Shown here: positions 26,901-35,607 of the stretch, in pieces | Layout of the letters: each line of letters starts with the position of its first letter | How positions within the stretch are numbered: position 1 is the stretch's first letter | Assembly (NCBI RefSeq): GCF_000474745.1 | Contig: NZ_ASJR01000002.1 | Span: 1 to 64,000, forward strand | DNA length: 64,000 nucleotides | Direction: 5' to 3' | Source of the DNA: Chitinivibrio alkaliphilus ACht1 | Lineage (GTDB): Bacteria; Fibrobacterota; Chitinivibrionia; Chitinivibrionales; Chitinivibrionaceae | The notes under the pieces: model-generated | Database searches by the model: none | What the model saw: the letters and a program-made list of their open reading frames with translations, nothing else | Told to the model about the DNA's origin: nothing | Program-made: the position numbers and the translations under genes

Positions 26901-27702
26901 TGCGGGGAGTATCGCCATATACCTCTTTTCGGCATGCGCGGTAGTCCGCAAGGGCCTTTTTAACAGGGGCGGTATGGGGGTGTTCTTCGATGGAAATATC
27001 CCGCAGGCGGGTCATGAAGGTGGTATGACGGCAGTGGTCAGACCAATACGTATCAAGGAGTTTTATTTCTGTAATGGTGGGGTTTCGCTTTTCTTCATCG
27101 CGAAAATAGGCCTGACAATGGAGGATATCTTCGCGGTTCATGGCAAGGCCCAGCTCTTCCCGCAGGGCGCGGGCACGATCCTCATCCCCTTCGATAAACC
27201 CCTCAAGGACAGCTACTTTTTTGGGTACGGGGGGAGTGACCTGGAGCGTTTCGGGGGTATCCATGGAGGCTTCATGGGAATCCACGGGATTGATGAGGTA
27301 GGTTTTTACGGCGTCAATTTCTTCAGTGGAAAGGGGGCCCTTCAGGACAATTACTTCCGCACACCGTACGGGGGACAGCTCACCATGGGTCATAATCTGT
27401 ATGGCCTGTGCGGCAGAGTCGGCCCGCTGATCAAACTGACCGGGGAGATACTCAATGGCAAAGGCGTGCTCGTCATCATCCAGAGATAAGGTGTCTGCGG
27501 TGGTATCCACGGGGGGTTCCGAAAGGATAACCGGGGTAATCATGGTGAAATCAGTTTCACTCAAACCTTCCACATCGTAGCGGATAAGGATGCGGAGGTC
27601 TCTGAGGTGTGATATATTGAGATGGTCGCGCAGGTCGTCCTTCATGCGCCGGGCGGCAATATTAAAGCCCGGTTTCTTTTCTACAAAGAGTCTTCTTACC
27701 AC
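23956..27702 (-). CDS. purL: Phosphoribosylformylglycinamidine synthase (long PurL, synthase plus glutaminase)
   Basis: Fourth step of purine synthesis: FGAR + glutamine + ATP to FGAM. 1248 residues from a GTG (27702) with GGAG five bases upstream; this start gives VRRLFVEKKPGF, the usual family beginning, while the open frame starts at a TTG six codons earlier. The synthase part includes DTYWSDHCRHTTF and the KNETHNHPTEIEPFGGAAT block. The C-terminal glutaminase domain starts at RPRVFIPVFPGTNCEYD and has the catalytic Cys in LGICNGFQ. The long fused form occurs in proteobacteria, clostridia and Bacteroidetes. Last gene of a long minus-strand run. Confidence 0.95.
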   Translation of the reverse strand: MVRRLFVEKKPGFNIAARRMKDDLRDHLNISHLRDLRILIRYDVEGLSETDFTMITPVILSEPPVDTTADTLSLDDDEHAFAIEYLPGQFDQRADSAAQAIQIMTHGELSPVRCAEVIVLKGPLSTEEIDAVKTYLINPVDSHEASMDTPETLQVTPPVPKKVAVLEGFIEGDEDRARALREELGLAMNREDILHCQAYFRDEEKRNPTITEIKLLDTYWSDHCRHTTFMTRLRDISIEEHPHTAPVKKALADYRACRKEVYGDTPRKAECLMDIAVIAMKHLRAQGKLADLEVSNEVNACSIEVEAETMEGKKEPWLLMFKNETHNHPTEIEPFGGAATCLGGAIRDPLSGRSYVYQAMRVSGADDPRTPLDKTLPGKLPQRKICVEAAEGYSSYGNQIGLATGLVDEIYHSGYRAKRMEVGAVVAGAPKKNVLRGEPAPGDCIILIGGRTGRDGCGGATGSSKAQTEESVSQSGAEVQKGNPPTERKLQRLFRNPEFSTKIKVCNDFGAGGVAVAIGEIAEGLIIDLDAVPTKYTGLDGTELAISESQERMAVCIDRADREKIIALSREENLEAVSVAEVTQERRVIMQWRGDNIVNLSRDFIDTNGVLQSMPVSVTAPEGENPLDEAPEAVQKAHTLPEKWYAALADLNVCSKKGLVERFDSTIGAGSILLPFGGKYQETPTQVMAAKLPMQRGDSRTASLMSYGFDPTLSSWSPFHGALYAVVESVARIVAAGGSRKRVRLSLQEYFERLGDDPAIWGKPLAALLGALHAQRGFGTAAIGGKDSMSGTYEDISVPPTLISFAVAPASVDTIISPELKNPGNYLSLLSVPLTEEGIPDFPALCALYDTVTAAIADGTIVSAHTVGPGGIAGALSKMAFGNKFGANLTSVLDEASLFTPEYGALICESSAPLTMDSASILGQVQKDFTITMAGFSIDLEKAHTLWATPLEDVYPTTAGEPGESRDISYSPPTIQKSGTTTARPRVFIPVFPGTNCEYDTARAFERAGGIPQMQVLRNLTRTDVEESISRTVEAIKNAQILMFPGGFSAGDEPEGSGKFIASYFRNPRIQDAVMELLNSRDGLILGICNGFQALIKLGLLPYGEICELRKDTPTLTFNTIGRHVSQMVATKISSTLSPWFHQVATGDLHSIAVSHGEGRFFADEAWRTRLAEAGQIATQYVDLQGKPTEAMPHNPNGSVWGIEGITSPDGRILGKMGHSERIGTGVGKNIHGEKDQKIFQSGVKYFL

Positions 27703-27729
27703 GAATGCTCCATATTTCAAAGGTTGGTG

Positions 27730-28923
27730 TTACTGTTTTTGTCGTGCTTCACGCAGTGCGTCTTCAAAGAAGGGGAGGGCTCCGTCTATTTTTTCGTCAT
27801 CCACACAGTAGGAGAGGCGAAAATAGCCCGGTTTCCCAAAGGCCGATCCGGGTACGGTCAGAACCCGTTTTGCCGTGAGAAGATCCACAAAGGCCTGTTC
27901 ATCCATCCCGGCGGGAACAGCGGGAAACATATAGAAGGCTCCCCCCGGATAGGGGAGTTCATAGCCCATATGGCGCAGGGCTGTATAGAGTCGGTCCCGT
28001 TTGCCCTTATACCAGGAAAGGTCAATGGTGACATCCTGAATCTGTGCCACCACACGCTGCATCAGGGCCGGTGCATTGACAAAGCCCAGGGTGCGGTTGG
28101 TGAAGGCACAGGCCTGATAGATCAGGGCGGGCTCCTGTGTACGGGGAGATATGGCAATATAGCCGATACGCTCTCCCGGCAGCCCCAGATCCTTTGAGTG
28201 ACTTGTTACCATGAAGGTGTGTTCGTAGGCTGCAAAGGCACTGCTGCAGTGGGGTACATCGTAGACAAGCTTACGATAGGGCGCATCGTCAATAAGATAG
28301 AGGGGCTTTTTCCTCCCGGCGGAATGACGGGCCAGAATTTCCCCCAACCTGTTGAGCTCGTCCTGGGTGTAGACCACGCCCGTGGGATTGTTGGGATTAT
28401 TGATAATCACCGCACCGGTTTTTTCGGTGATGGCATGGTCAATTTTTTCCAGGGGAAGGTGGAAATCACGGTCACATTCCACCGTGCGCAGGTTGATACC
28501 GTGATTGTCACAGTAAAAACCGTACTCCACAAAATAGGGCGCCACCGTGAGCACCTCTTCCCCGGGGTTTACCACCGCCTTTAACAGAGTATTTAAGCCG
28601 CCGCCGGCGCCCACGGTCATGATGATTGATTCGTCATGAAAGGGGAGGTTGTACTCTTTTTCCAGCTGTACTGCCACGGCACGTCTTGTTTCTTCATAGC
28701 CCGTGTTTGCCATGTATTTATGCCGTCCGTGGGTGGTGTCCTGTGCGTGTCGGGCAAGGGCCCGGGAAAACTCCTGCGGTGGTTCCAGGTCGGGATTTCC
28801 GATGGAAAAATCGTATACGGGACGCCCCGATCCGTCCGCCTTGAGGCGAGCCCCCTCTTCAAAGAGCTTGCGGATCATGGAGCCTTTTTGCATATACGCG
28901 GCGATTTTCTCTGATATAGCCAT
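27730..28923 (-). CDS. PLP-dependent class I/II aminotransferase
   Basis: 397 residues of the aspartate aminotransferase fold I type. NNPNNPTGVVY carries the substrate and cofactor-binding Asn, DDAPYRKLVYD the PLP-contacting Asp and Tyr, and SHSKDLGLPGERIGY the Schiff-base Lys. YDFSIGNPDLEPP near the N-terminus is the family's substrate-gate region. It resembles amino-acid aminotransferases annotated as aspartate or aromatic, but the exact substrate cannot be read from sequence. It lies between ileS and purL with short gaps (39 and 27 bases), so it is probably co-transcribed. Confidence 0.9.
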   Translation of the reverse strand: MAISEKIAAYMQKGSMIRKLFEEGARLKADGSGRPVYDFSIGNPDLEPPQEFSRALARHAQDTTHGRHKYMANTGYEETRRAVAVQLEKEYNLPFHDESIIMTVGAGGGLNTLLKAVVNPGEEVLTVAPYFVEYGFYCDNHGINLRTVECDRDFHLPLEKIDHAITEKTGAVIINNPNNPTGVVYTQDELNRLGEILARHSAGRKKPLYLIDDAPYRKLVYDVPHCSSAFAAYEHTFMVTSHSKDLGLPGERIGYIAISPRTQEPALIYQACAFTNRTLGFVNAPALMQRVVAQIQDVTIDLSWYKGKRDRLYTALRHMGYELPYPGGAFYMFPAVPAGMDEQAFVDLLTAKRVLTVPGSAFGKPGYFRLSYCVDDEKIDGALPFFEDALREARQKQ

Positions 28924-28962
28924 GGTTCTCCTCTCACGGAACGGGACAGCCCTCTGCCCCGG

Positions 28963-31900
28963 TTAAGCTTTTTGTGACGTAATTCCCACGGAATACTCTT
29001 CCACGGTGCAGGTTTCACGGGCTTCACGGGCATCATCGAAGGTGAGTTTTTCCGTGAGGGTTTCACTTTGAATTATTTCCATGAAGTCACCCATGGCATC
29101 ACGTAGAGGTGCGGGGCAGGAAAGGGTGAGAGTAATTCTGTCAGACACCTCATACCCGCTCTCTTTTCGATGATTTTGAATGCGGTTTATCAGTTCCCGC
29201 ACCAGCCCCTCCCTGGCGAGACTCTCCGTAATTTCTGTATTCAAGGCAAGGGTTACTTCACCATCGGTTTCCACCTCAACCCCTTCTTTTTTGTTTCGAA
29301 CAAGGAGTATATCTTCAAAGGTTATATCCCTGCCTAAAACAGAGCGGGTTGCTCCCGCTTCAAGGTCGGTAATATCCTCCGGGGTGAAGGCGGTAATTTC
29401 CGGGCCAACCTTCTTCATTTCCTTACCAAAAATGGGGCCGAGCTTTTTAAAATTTGGTTTTGCTGAAATATGAAGAACCGACTCTTCACGCTCTTCCAGC
29501 CGCACATCTTTCACATTCAGCTCGTCCATAATAAGATGCTTCATATCTGCAACAAGGTGGCGTTTATGGGCATCGCGAATGATAACAGTAATATCAGACA
29601 GGGGCTGACGATTTTTTATACCGTAGCGACTGCGCAAGAGACGACCAATTCCCACGGCATTACGAACCAAGGCCATTTGAGTGATAATGTCTTCGTCAAC
29701 CTGTTTTTCTTGCGTACGGGGGAAGTCACAGAGGTGCACCGATTCTGGCGCATCGGGGGTTGTGCCGCAGACAAGATTCTCATAGACGGCATCGGTGAGG
29801 AAGGGGAGAAAGGGGGCCATGACCTTGGAAAACTCCACCAAAACATGATAGAGGGTTTGGTATGCATTCTCCTTATCTCCATCATTTTGTGATTTCCAGA
29901 AACGCCGACGTGATCGACGAATGTACCAGTTGGTAAGATTATCAATAAAATCAACCATGAGAGGCACAACCTTATAGAGATTGTACTCCTCCATTTCGCG
30001 GTTTACATCGCGGATGACATAGGCCAGAAGGGAGATAACCCATCGGTCAAGCTCGTTGTCGCTGGCGGGAGCTTCGGTTGATGTTGGTTTCCAGGAATCG
30101 ATGTTGGCATAGGTAACAAAAAAGGAGTAGGCATTCCAAAAGGGAATAAGGATGGAACGGGCCATCTCCCGGACACCCTCTTCGGAAAAACGCAGGTTTT
30201 CCGCCTTTACCGCCGGAGAGTTTATGAGAAACAGGCGGATGGCATCGGCACCAACCTTATCCATAATCTCCTGGGGTGGCGCGTAATTTTTTAGTCGTTT
30301 TGACATTTTGTTGCCGTCTTCGGCGAGAATAATGCCGTTGACGATTACATTTTGAAAGGCTTCGCGGCCAAACAGGGCCGAACTGAGCACCGTGAGCGTG
30401 TAGAACCACCCCCGAGTCTGGTCAATTCCCTCGGCAATAAAATTTGCGGGGAAGTTTTTCTCGAAGTACTCCTTGTTTTCAAAGGGATAGTGGTTTTGCG
30501 CATAGGGCATGGAGCCCGACTCAAACCAGCAGTCCAGCACCTCGGGAGTCCGTTCCATGGCATTTTCACACTCAGGGCAGGAGAGTGTCAAGGCGTTGAC
30601 TATATGGGAGTGAAGATCGTTTTCAGATATCTCCGTAGAGCCCACCGCCTCTGCCCATGCGGGGTCAATATTGAATTTTTCAAGCTGGGATTGTGCCTTG
30701 TCCCGAAGGGCTTTTTTTATACGGCTCACGACCTCTTTATGTGCTGTTTTACCTGCCTCTTCATTGCCCTTTCCGGCACGGACGTGAAGATCTTTCAGGG
30801 AGCCCACACACTCTATATGTCCGCATTCACAGCGCCAGAGTGGTATGGGGGTTCCCCAGTAGCGGTTTCGTGCGATATTCCAGTCGGGTGCACCCTCGAT
30901 GCCTTTTCCAAAGCGGCCTTTCTGTAAATGACCCGGCACCCAGTGGATACGGGAGTTATTCTCGTGCATATTGGGTTTGAGGGGTTCTATCTGCATAAAC
31001 CAGGTGTTGATTGCCTTATAGATAAGGGGAGTATCACAGCGATAGCAAAAGGGGTAGCGGTGGGTAATGGTTTGTTTATGTACCAAGCGGCCCGTTTCTT
31101 TGATGTCCGCCACAATCTGCACATTGGCATCATGAACAAATTGTCCCGCATAGTCGCATACTTCTTCGGTATATCGTCCCTCTTCGTCCACGGGACAGAC
31201 AATGGGAAGGCCGAGTTCTTTTCCCACAAGGAAGTCATCTTCCCCGAAGGCGGGGGCGATATGAACAATGCCTGTGCCGTCTTCGGTGGAGACAAAGTCG
31301 GCGGTGTGTACCTGGAAAAATTTCTCCGACCGTTCAGCAAAATAGGGAAACATGGGGGTATAGGAGAGACCGGTGAGATCACGTCCCGTATATGTTTCCA
31401 CCACCGTATAGTCCGATTCATTTTTGTAATAGGCTGAAAGACGTGCTTCGGCAAGGATAAAAAACTCATCTCCGTCCTGTACCTTTACGTAGGGGATATC
31501 CGGTCCCACGGCAAGGGCGACGTTTGAGGGGAGTGTCCAGGGGGTGGTGGTCCATACGAGGATGGAGGTATTTTCCTGTCCTTTTACGGGCATTTTTACC
31601 GTAATAGAGATATCTTTTTTATCCTGATAGCCCTCGTTTACTTCAAAATTTGAAAGGGGGGTTGTACAGCGGGGGCAATAGGGCTGTACACGAAAGCCTT
31701 CGTAGATAAGTCCCTTTCCCCAAATCTCCTTAAAGACCCACCAGATGGATTCCATATAGGGGGCGTCCATGGTGCGGTACTGGTTGTCAAAATCGACCCA
31801 TCGCCCCATGCGTTCTACCACTTCCTGCCATTGTGAGGTGTAGCGCAGGACTATGGAGCGACACGCCTCGTTGAAGAGGTGGAGTCCCATATCATCAATC

Positions 31901-32238
31901 TCTTTTTTTCCTGATACCTGAAACTCCTTTTCCATCTCATTCTCAACGGGAAGCCCGTGGGTATCCCACCCGAAGCGGCGGTCTACATGGTGTCCCCGCA
32001 TGGTCCAGTAGCGGGGGACGATATCCTTGATGGTTCCCGCAAGAAGATGCCCGTAATGGGGAAGTCCTGTTGCAAAGGGAGGTCCGTCATAAAACACAAA
32101 GTCTTCTGTTTCGTTTTGTCTGGTCTTTTCCAGAGACTTTTGGAAGGTTTTATTCTTTTTCCATGTGGCAAGGATTTTTTCCTCAACCCGGGGAAAGTTT
32201 ACCTTTGTGTCAACCGCTTTGAAGTAGCCTTGTGCCAT
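28963..32238 (-). CDS. ileS: Isoleucyl-tRNA synthetase, type 2
   Basis: 1091 residues. The HIGH-type motif is HYGH in GLPHYGHLLAGTIKDIV. The editing domain carries GWDTHGLPVE and TTPWTLPSN. The second signature is KMSKR in DGNKMSKRLKNYAPP. The HYGH variant, the TIKDIV context and the long C-terminal region mark the eukaryote-like type 2 enzyme, a class known for mupirocin resistance. The N-terminus overlaps the end of the purine nucleoside phosphorylase gene by 40 bases. GGAA lies eight bases before the ATG. Confidence 0.96.
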   Translation of the reverse strand: MAQGYFKAVDTKVNFPRVEEKILATWKKNKTFQKSLEKTRQNETEDFVFYDGPPFATGLPHYGHLLAGTIKDIVPRYWTMRGHHVDRRFGWDTHGLPVENEMEKEFQVSGKKEIDDMGLHLFNEACRSIVLRYTSQWQEVVERMGRWVDFDNQYRTMDAPYMESIWWVFKEIWGKGLIYEGFRVQPYCPRCTTPLSNFEVNEGYQDKKDISITVKMPVKGQENTSILVWTTTPWTLPSNVALAVGPDIPYVKVQDGDEFFILAEARLSAYYKNESDYTVVETYTGRDLTGLSYTPMFPYFAERSEKFFQVHTADFVSTEDGTGIVHIAPAFGEDDFLVGKELGLPIVCPVDEEGRYTEEVCDYAGQFVHDANVQIVADIKETGRLVHKQTITHRYPFCYRCDTPLIYKAINTWFMQIEPLKPNMHENNSRIHWVPGHLQKGRFGKGIEGAPDWNIARNRYWGTPIPLWRCECGHIECVGSLKDLHVRAGKGNEEAGKTAHKEVVSRIKKALRDKAQSQLEKFNIDPAWAEAVGSTEISENDLHSHIVNALTLSCPECENAMERTPEVLDCWFESGSMPYAQNHYPFENKEYFEKNFPANFIAEGIDQTRGWFYTLTVLSSALFGREAFQNVIVNGIILAEDGNKMSKRLKNYAPPQEIMDKVGADAIRLFLINSPAVKAENLRFSEEGVREMARSILIPFWNAYSFFVTYANIDSWKPTSTEAPASDNELDRWVISLLAYVIRDVNREMEEYNLYKVVPLMVDFIDNLTNWYIRRSRRRFWKSQNDGDKENAYQTLYHVLVEFSKVMAPFLPFLTDAVYENLVCGTTPDAPESVHLCDFPRTQEKQVDEDIITQMALVRNAVGIGRLLRSRYGIKNRQPLSDITVIIRDAHKRHLVADMKHLIMDELNVKDVRLEEREESVLHISAKPNFKKLGPIFGKEMKKVGPEITAFTPEDITDLEAGATRSVLGRDITFEDILLVRNKKEGVEVETDGEVTLALNTEITESLAREGLVRELINRIQNHRKESGYEVSDRITLTLSCPAPLRDAMGDFMEIIQSETLTEKLTFDDAREARETCTVEEYSVGITSQKA

Positions 32239-33032
32239 AGCAATTCCAACACCTTTAGTATAAATTTATTTCGTTTCTGTTCTGTTTGTTTTGCCCGTTT
32301 TTGTGCTGCTCGGGGAAGAGCGGGAGCAGCGCTGTCGCAGGCTGAATCTGTCACGAGTGAAATACCGCCCACACGCATGCCACAGTGGGCTGCTGCAATG
32401 GCTTCCATGACCGTGCTCATTCCAACCGTGTGCGCCCCCCACATACGATACATGGCGTTTTCTGCCGGGGTTGGTGTTTCCGGTCCAGAAATGCCGGCAT
32501 ACACACCGCAGTGTGTGGGAAGGGAGAGCTCCCGTCCTGCCTGGATCAGTATCTCTGTAACACCTCCAGAATATACTTCATGGAGCGAAGGATAACGAGG
32601 GCCGATTTTATAATTATCTGTGCCGCGAAGGGGGGAACATCCCGTGAGGTTAATATGGTCTTCTATGAAAAAGAGCGCCCCTGGTGGCACCGTGGGACAG
32701 CATGCTCCTGATGCATTGGTAAGAAGCAGGGTTTCTATGCCCAGGCTTTGGGCGATATAGACGGGAGTAACCACCTGTTGCGGGGTATAGCACTCATAGA
32801 GATGGGAGCGTCCCTCAAAAATAAGGATATGTTTGCTGCCCTTCTGTGCCACATGCATATTTCCCCGATGGTGCGAGGTTGTGCAGTGTGGCATGGGCTC
32901 TATGTCGTGGTAGGGAATTGTGGTGACAACCTTGATGTGGTGTACGAGGTTGTTCCAGCCCGAACCAAGAATAAGAGCCTCTCTAAGATTATAGGATCTG
33001 AGGGTGGTATGGAGCGGGGGCGATAGAATCAT
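32199..33032 (-). CDS. punA: Purine nucleoside phosphorylase, trimeric type
   Basis: Phosphorolysis of purine nucleosides in salvage. 277 residues. LILGSGWNNLV holds the phosphate-binding loop, GRSHLYECY the substrate loop, TNASGACCP the NAAGG-like segment, GPETPTPAEN the base-binding Glu, and VGMSTVMEAIAA the ribose and phosphate contacts. The residue equal to Asn243 of the human enzyme is Asp here (SLVTDSACD), which may widen base choice. The C-terminal 40 residues (KRAKQTEQKRNKF) are basic and shared with the start of ileS. Spaced 17 bases from divIVA upstream. Confidence 0.88.
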   Translation of the reverse strand: MILSPPLHTTLRSYNLREALILGSGWNNLVHHIKVVTTIPYHDIEPMPHCTTSHHRGNMHVAQKGSKHILIFEGRSHLYECYTPQQVVTPVYIAQSLGIETLLLTNASGACCPTVPPGALFFIEDHINLTGCSPLRGTDNYKIGPRYPSLHEVYSGGVTEILIQAGRELSLPTHCGVYAGISGPETPTPAENAMYRMWGAHTVGMSTVMEAIAAAHCGMRVGGISLVTDSACDSAAPALPRAAQKRAKQTEQKRNKFILKVLELLWHKATSKRLTQR

Positions 33033-33049
33033 GAATCTATAGGGAGGCC

Positions 33050-33535
33050 TTATTCGTCATCGTGAGAGGCGTCGTCATCGTCAAGATGTCCTCCCATTAC
33101 ATCGAGATACGAGAGTTGGTCACGCAGCATTGCGCGAAATCGGGCGAGGAAACTCTCTTTCTGTGCCTGTAGAGAGCGTATCTCTCCGGTTAACTCATGA
33201 ATTCGTGAACGGGTTTCGTCTTCATAGCGGTCGGCCCGTACCTGCGCGTCCTTGAGAATGAGCTCCGCTTCTTTTTGGGCATTGGCCCGTGCATCGTCGG
33301 TGGCTCGTTGTGCCGTCATAAGGGTCTCATTCATGGTGTGCTCAATTTTTTTATAATGCCCCACCTGTCCCGTGAGCTCTTTAATTTTGGTCGCCATGGC
33401 ATTGTTTTTTGCAGAAAGGTCGGCCACTTCGTCGGCAATCTGCTGAAGAAAGCTCATGACATGATCTTCATCAAGACCATTGAACAGCTGTTTCCGAAAT
33501 TTGTAATTCCTAATTTCAATAGGGGTTATTTCCAT
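33050..33535 (-). CDS. divIVA: DivIVA-domain protein
   Basis: 161 residues. The N-terminal lipid-binding DivIVA motif (ITPIEIRNYKFRKQLFNGLDEDHVMSFL, about 3-30, written in the family as P.di..k.F....GY...eVd.FL) is followed by a long coiled coil (32-135) and an acidic tail (DDDDASHDDE). Such proteins collect at curved membrane and recruit division, polarity or wall-synthesis factors. The yggT gene just upstream is the usual neighbour of divIVA/sepF/yggS in many bacteria, which supports a cell-division role. Confidence 0.9.
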   Translation of the reverse strand: MEITPIEIRNYKFRKQLFNGLDEDHVMSFLQQIADEVADLSAKNNAMATKIKELTGQVGHYKKIEHTMNETLMTAQRATDDARANAQKEAELILKDAQVRADRYEDETRSRIHELTGEIRSLQAQKESFLARFRAMLRDQLSYLDVMGGHLDDDDASHDDE

Positions 33536-33558
33536 GGAGCCTCACAGAGATGACGTTC

Positions 33559-33798
33559 TCAAAGGGTTAGTGCCAGACGTTTCACAATATCTATGAATAT
33601 AAATAAAATAATTGGTGAAAAATCAATGCCCATTGAGTTTTGCGGTAAAAAAGATCGTATCGGCGCAAGAAGGGGATCTACCACAGAGCACACCCAGCGG
33701 GTAAATTCATTTGCCGATTCATACTGCAACCACGAGAGGATAATCCGAATAAGCAAGAGAAGCTCTGCTGCATTAAAAAGCAGGACAAGAACCCACAT
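33559..33798 (-). CDS. yggT: YggT family membrane protein
   Basis: 79 residues with two transmembrane segments, about 3-22 (VLVLLFNAAELLLLIRIIL) and 58-78 (FSPIILFIFIDIVKRLAL), joined by SWLQYESANEFTRWV and DPLLAPIRSFLP, the family's signature loop. It is a small integral membrane protein of poorly known function, linked to osmotic tolerance and, through gene context, to division. It is encoded directly after yggS with no gap. Confidence 0.92.
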   Translation of the reverse strand: MWVLVLLFNAAELLLLIRIILSWLQYESANEFTRWVCSVVDPLLAPIRSFLPQNSMGIDFSPIILFIFIDIVKRLALTL

Positions 33799-34491
33799 TT
33801 ACTCCTCCCGTGATCCAACAATGCGTGAGCCAATTCGCACCATGGTGGCTCCTTCGGCAATGGCGAGGGGGAAATCGCCACTCATGCCCATGGAGAGTTC
33901 TACGCGTTTTTCGTGGCAGAGGTCCTGGATTGATTCGCCGAGGGCCCGCAGGGTTGCAAAGGCCGCACGGGTTTGCTGTTCTGTTCCCCCCAGGGGGCCC
34001 ATGGTCATAAGTCCCCGCAGGGAAAGATGGGGCTTTTGGGCAATTAATTCGCACAGGTGACGTGCTTCTTCAGGACGGCAGCCCGACTTTTGCGCTTCAC
34101 CGGAGGTGTTCACCTGCAGACAGATATTGATTGTCTTAGAAAGCTCCCCGGCAGCATCGTTCAGCTTGGTGATAATCTTAGGTCGATCCACCGAATGAGC
34201 CCAATCGATATAGGGAGCAACCTTGTTCACCTTATTACTCTGCAGTTGTCCGATAAGGTGCATGGTAAAGTTTCCCTGTAACTGGGGGACTTTCTCCATG
34301 ATTTCCTGTGGACGGTTTTCGCCGATATGTACATTGCCGCGAGAGATTACCGCCTGTGCCAAGGCACAGGGTTTTCTCTTGGTCACCACAATGCAGGTGA
34401 TCTCTGAGGGATCACGTCCTGCGTCGGTACAGGCGCGGTTAATTTCTTCATGCACCTGTGCTACGGTTGTGTCAAGATATGAATATTCCAT
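33799..34491 (-). CDS. yggS: YggS family PLP-binding protein
   Basis: 230 residues of the PLP homeostasis protein family (PLPBP), a single-domain TIM barrel. The PLP lysine lies in the first strand (TCIVVTKRKP). Other family patches are HIGENRPQEIMEK, HLIGQLQSNKVNKV, VDRPKI, ICLQVNTSGEAQKSG, RGLMTMGPLGG and ELSMGMSGDFPLAI, ending with IRIGSRIVGSRE in the usual form MVRIGSRIVG. GGAG lies five bases before the ATG. It belongs to the trpS-yggS-yggT-divIVA run. Confidence 0.94.
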   Translation of the reverse strand: MEYSYLDTTVAQVHEEINRACTDAGRDPSEITCIVVTKRKPCALAQAVISRGNVHIGENRPQEIMEKVPQLQGNFTMHLIGQLQSNKVNKVAPYIDWAHSVDRPKIITKLNDAAGELSKTINICLQVNTSGEAQKSGCRPEEARHLCELIAQKPHLSLRGLMTMGPLGGTEQQTRAAFATLRALGESIQDLCHEKRVELSMGMSGDFPLAIAEGATMVRIGSRIVGSREE

Positions 34492-34509
34492 GGTATCTCC
34501 GTACTGGTT

Positions 34510-35508
34510 TTAGTTAAATCCCATGGCTTTGCGAAGCTGGGATATTTTTGCCGCTGCTTTTTCTCGCGCCTTTTCCGCTCCTTTTTGGAGAATCGCATCA
34601 ATTTGTGCAGTATCTCCCATGAGTTCGTTGTAGATGGCTCGTTTTGGCCCAATAATCTCTTCAAGAACCTCGTAGAGGGCGGTTTTGGCTTCTCCCCACC
34701 CCATGCCACCCGCGCGGTACCGTGCGGCCAGATCTTCCTGCTGTTGCTGCGTAGCAAAGAGAGAATAGAGCGCAAAAACGCTACACTGTTGCGGGTCTTT
34801 TACTTCGTGAATTTCCTGAGAGTTTGTTTGTATTTTCATGATTTTTTTACGAAACTGTTTTTGCGGAATAAACAAGGGGATCGTGTTGTTGTAGCTTTTA
34901 CTCATTTTACGCCCGTCCTGTCCAATAACCAAGGCGGTATTGGTGTGGGTGATGGCCCGGGGAATCCGGAGGAGCTCATCTTTGTAGTTTGCGTTAATAG
35001 TTTGCGCAATATCGGCAGCCATCTCCAAATGCTGCACTTGATCTTTCCCTACGGGCACCACGTGGGCATCAAAGAGAAGAATATCTGCTGCCATGAGAAT
35101 GGGGTATGTGTAGAGCCCCATATTAACGCCGAAGTCGTGATCTTTGCCCGCTGCAACGTTTGCCTGCACCAGTGCCTTATAGGCATGGGCGCGATTCATC
35201 AGCCCCTTGGCAGTAAAGGCCATGAGCATGGTGGTAAGCTCGAAGGTTTCTGGCACGTCTGACTGACGATAAAACAGGACCTTTTCAGGATCAAGGCCAC
35301 AGGCAATCCACGTGGCGGCTACTTCATAGGTCATTTGTCGCAGTTCATGGGCATCGCGCACGCTGTTGAGCGCATGGTAATCGGCGATAAAGTAGTGCGC
35401 ATGATACTCCTGAGCAAGTTCAAGGGCAGGGGCTATGGCCCCCATGTAATTTCCAAGATGGGGCATACCCGTGGGCTTTATTCCCGTGAGTGAAATTTTT
35501 CGGTCCAT
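34510..35508 (-). CDS. trpS: Tryptophanyl-tRNA synthetase
   Basis: 332 residues from the ATG at 35508, with AAGGAG five bases upstream; the frame is open further up but that stretch has no homology. The class I signatures are present: TGMPHLGNYMG (HIGH-type) and GRKMSKSYNN (KMSKS). The fingerprint residues of the bacterial tryptophan pocket surround MLMAFTAKGLMNRAHAYK and YTYPILMAADILLF. First gene of the minus-strand run ending with purL, and divergent from the GGGPS gene 100 bases away. Confidence 0.95.
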   Translation of the reverse strand: MDRKISLTGIKPTGMPHLGNYMGAIAPALELAQEYHAHYFIADYHALNSVRDAHELRQMTYEVAATWIACGLDPEKVLFYRQSDVPETFELTTMLMAFTAKGLMNRAHAYKALVQANVAAGKDHDFGVNMGLYTYPILMAADILLFDAHVVPVGKDQVQHLEMAADIAQTINANYKDELLRIPRAITHTNTALVIGQDGRKMSKSYNNTIPLFIPQKQFRKKIMKIQTNSQEIHEVKDPQQCSVFALYSLFATQQQQEDLAARYRAGGMGWGEAKTALYEVLEEIIGPKRAIYNELMGDTAQIDAILQKGAEKAREKAAAKISQLRKAMGFN

Positions 35509-35607
35509 CTCTGCTCCTTTTGTATTTTTGCAAAAAATAGTTTTTGCCCCTAAACAGGGGGAGAGCAATAACGTATATTTGGACAGGTAGTTCTTGCTGA
35601 GGTAGAT

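Noticed and set aside
25601-27489. Long open frames on the plus strand (286 and 340 codons)
   Set aside because: They lie antisense to purL, whose own frame has every family motif; no ribosome site or homology, and their openness follows from the codon composition of purL.
34585-35262. A 225-codon plus-strand frame
   Set aside because: Antisense to trpS, which carries HIGH and KMSKS.
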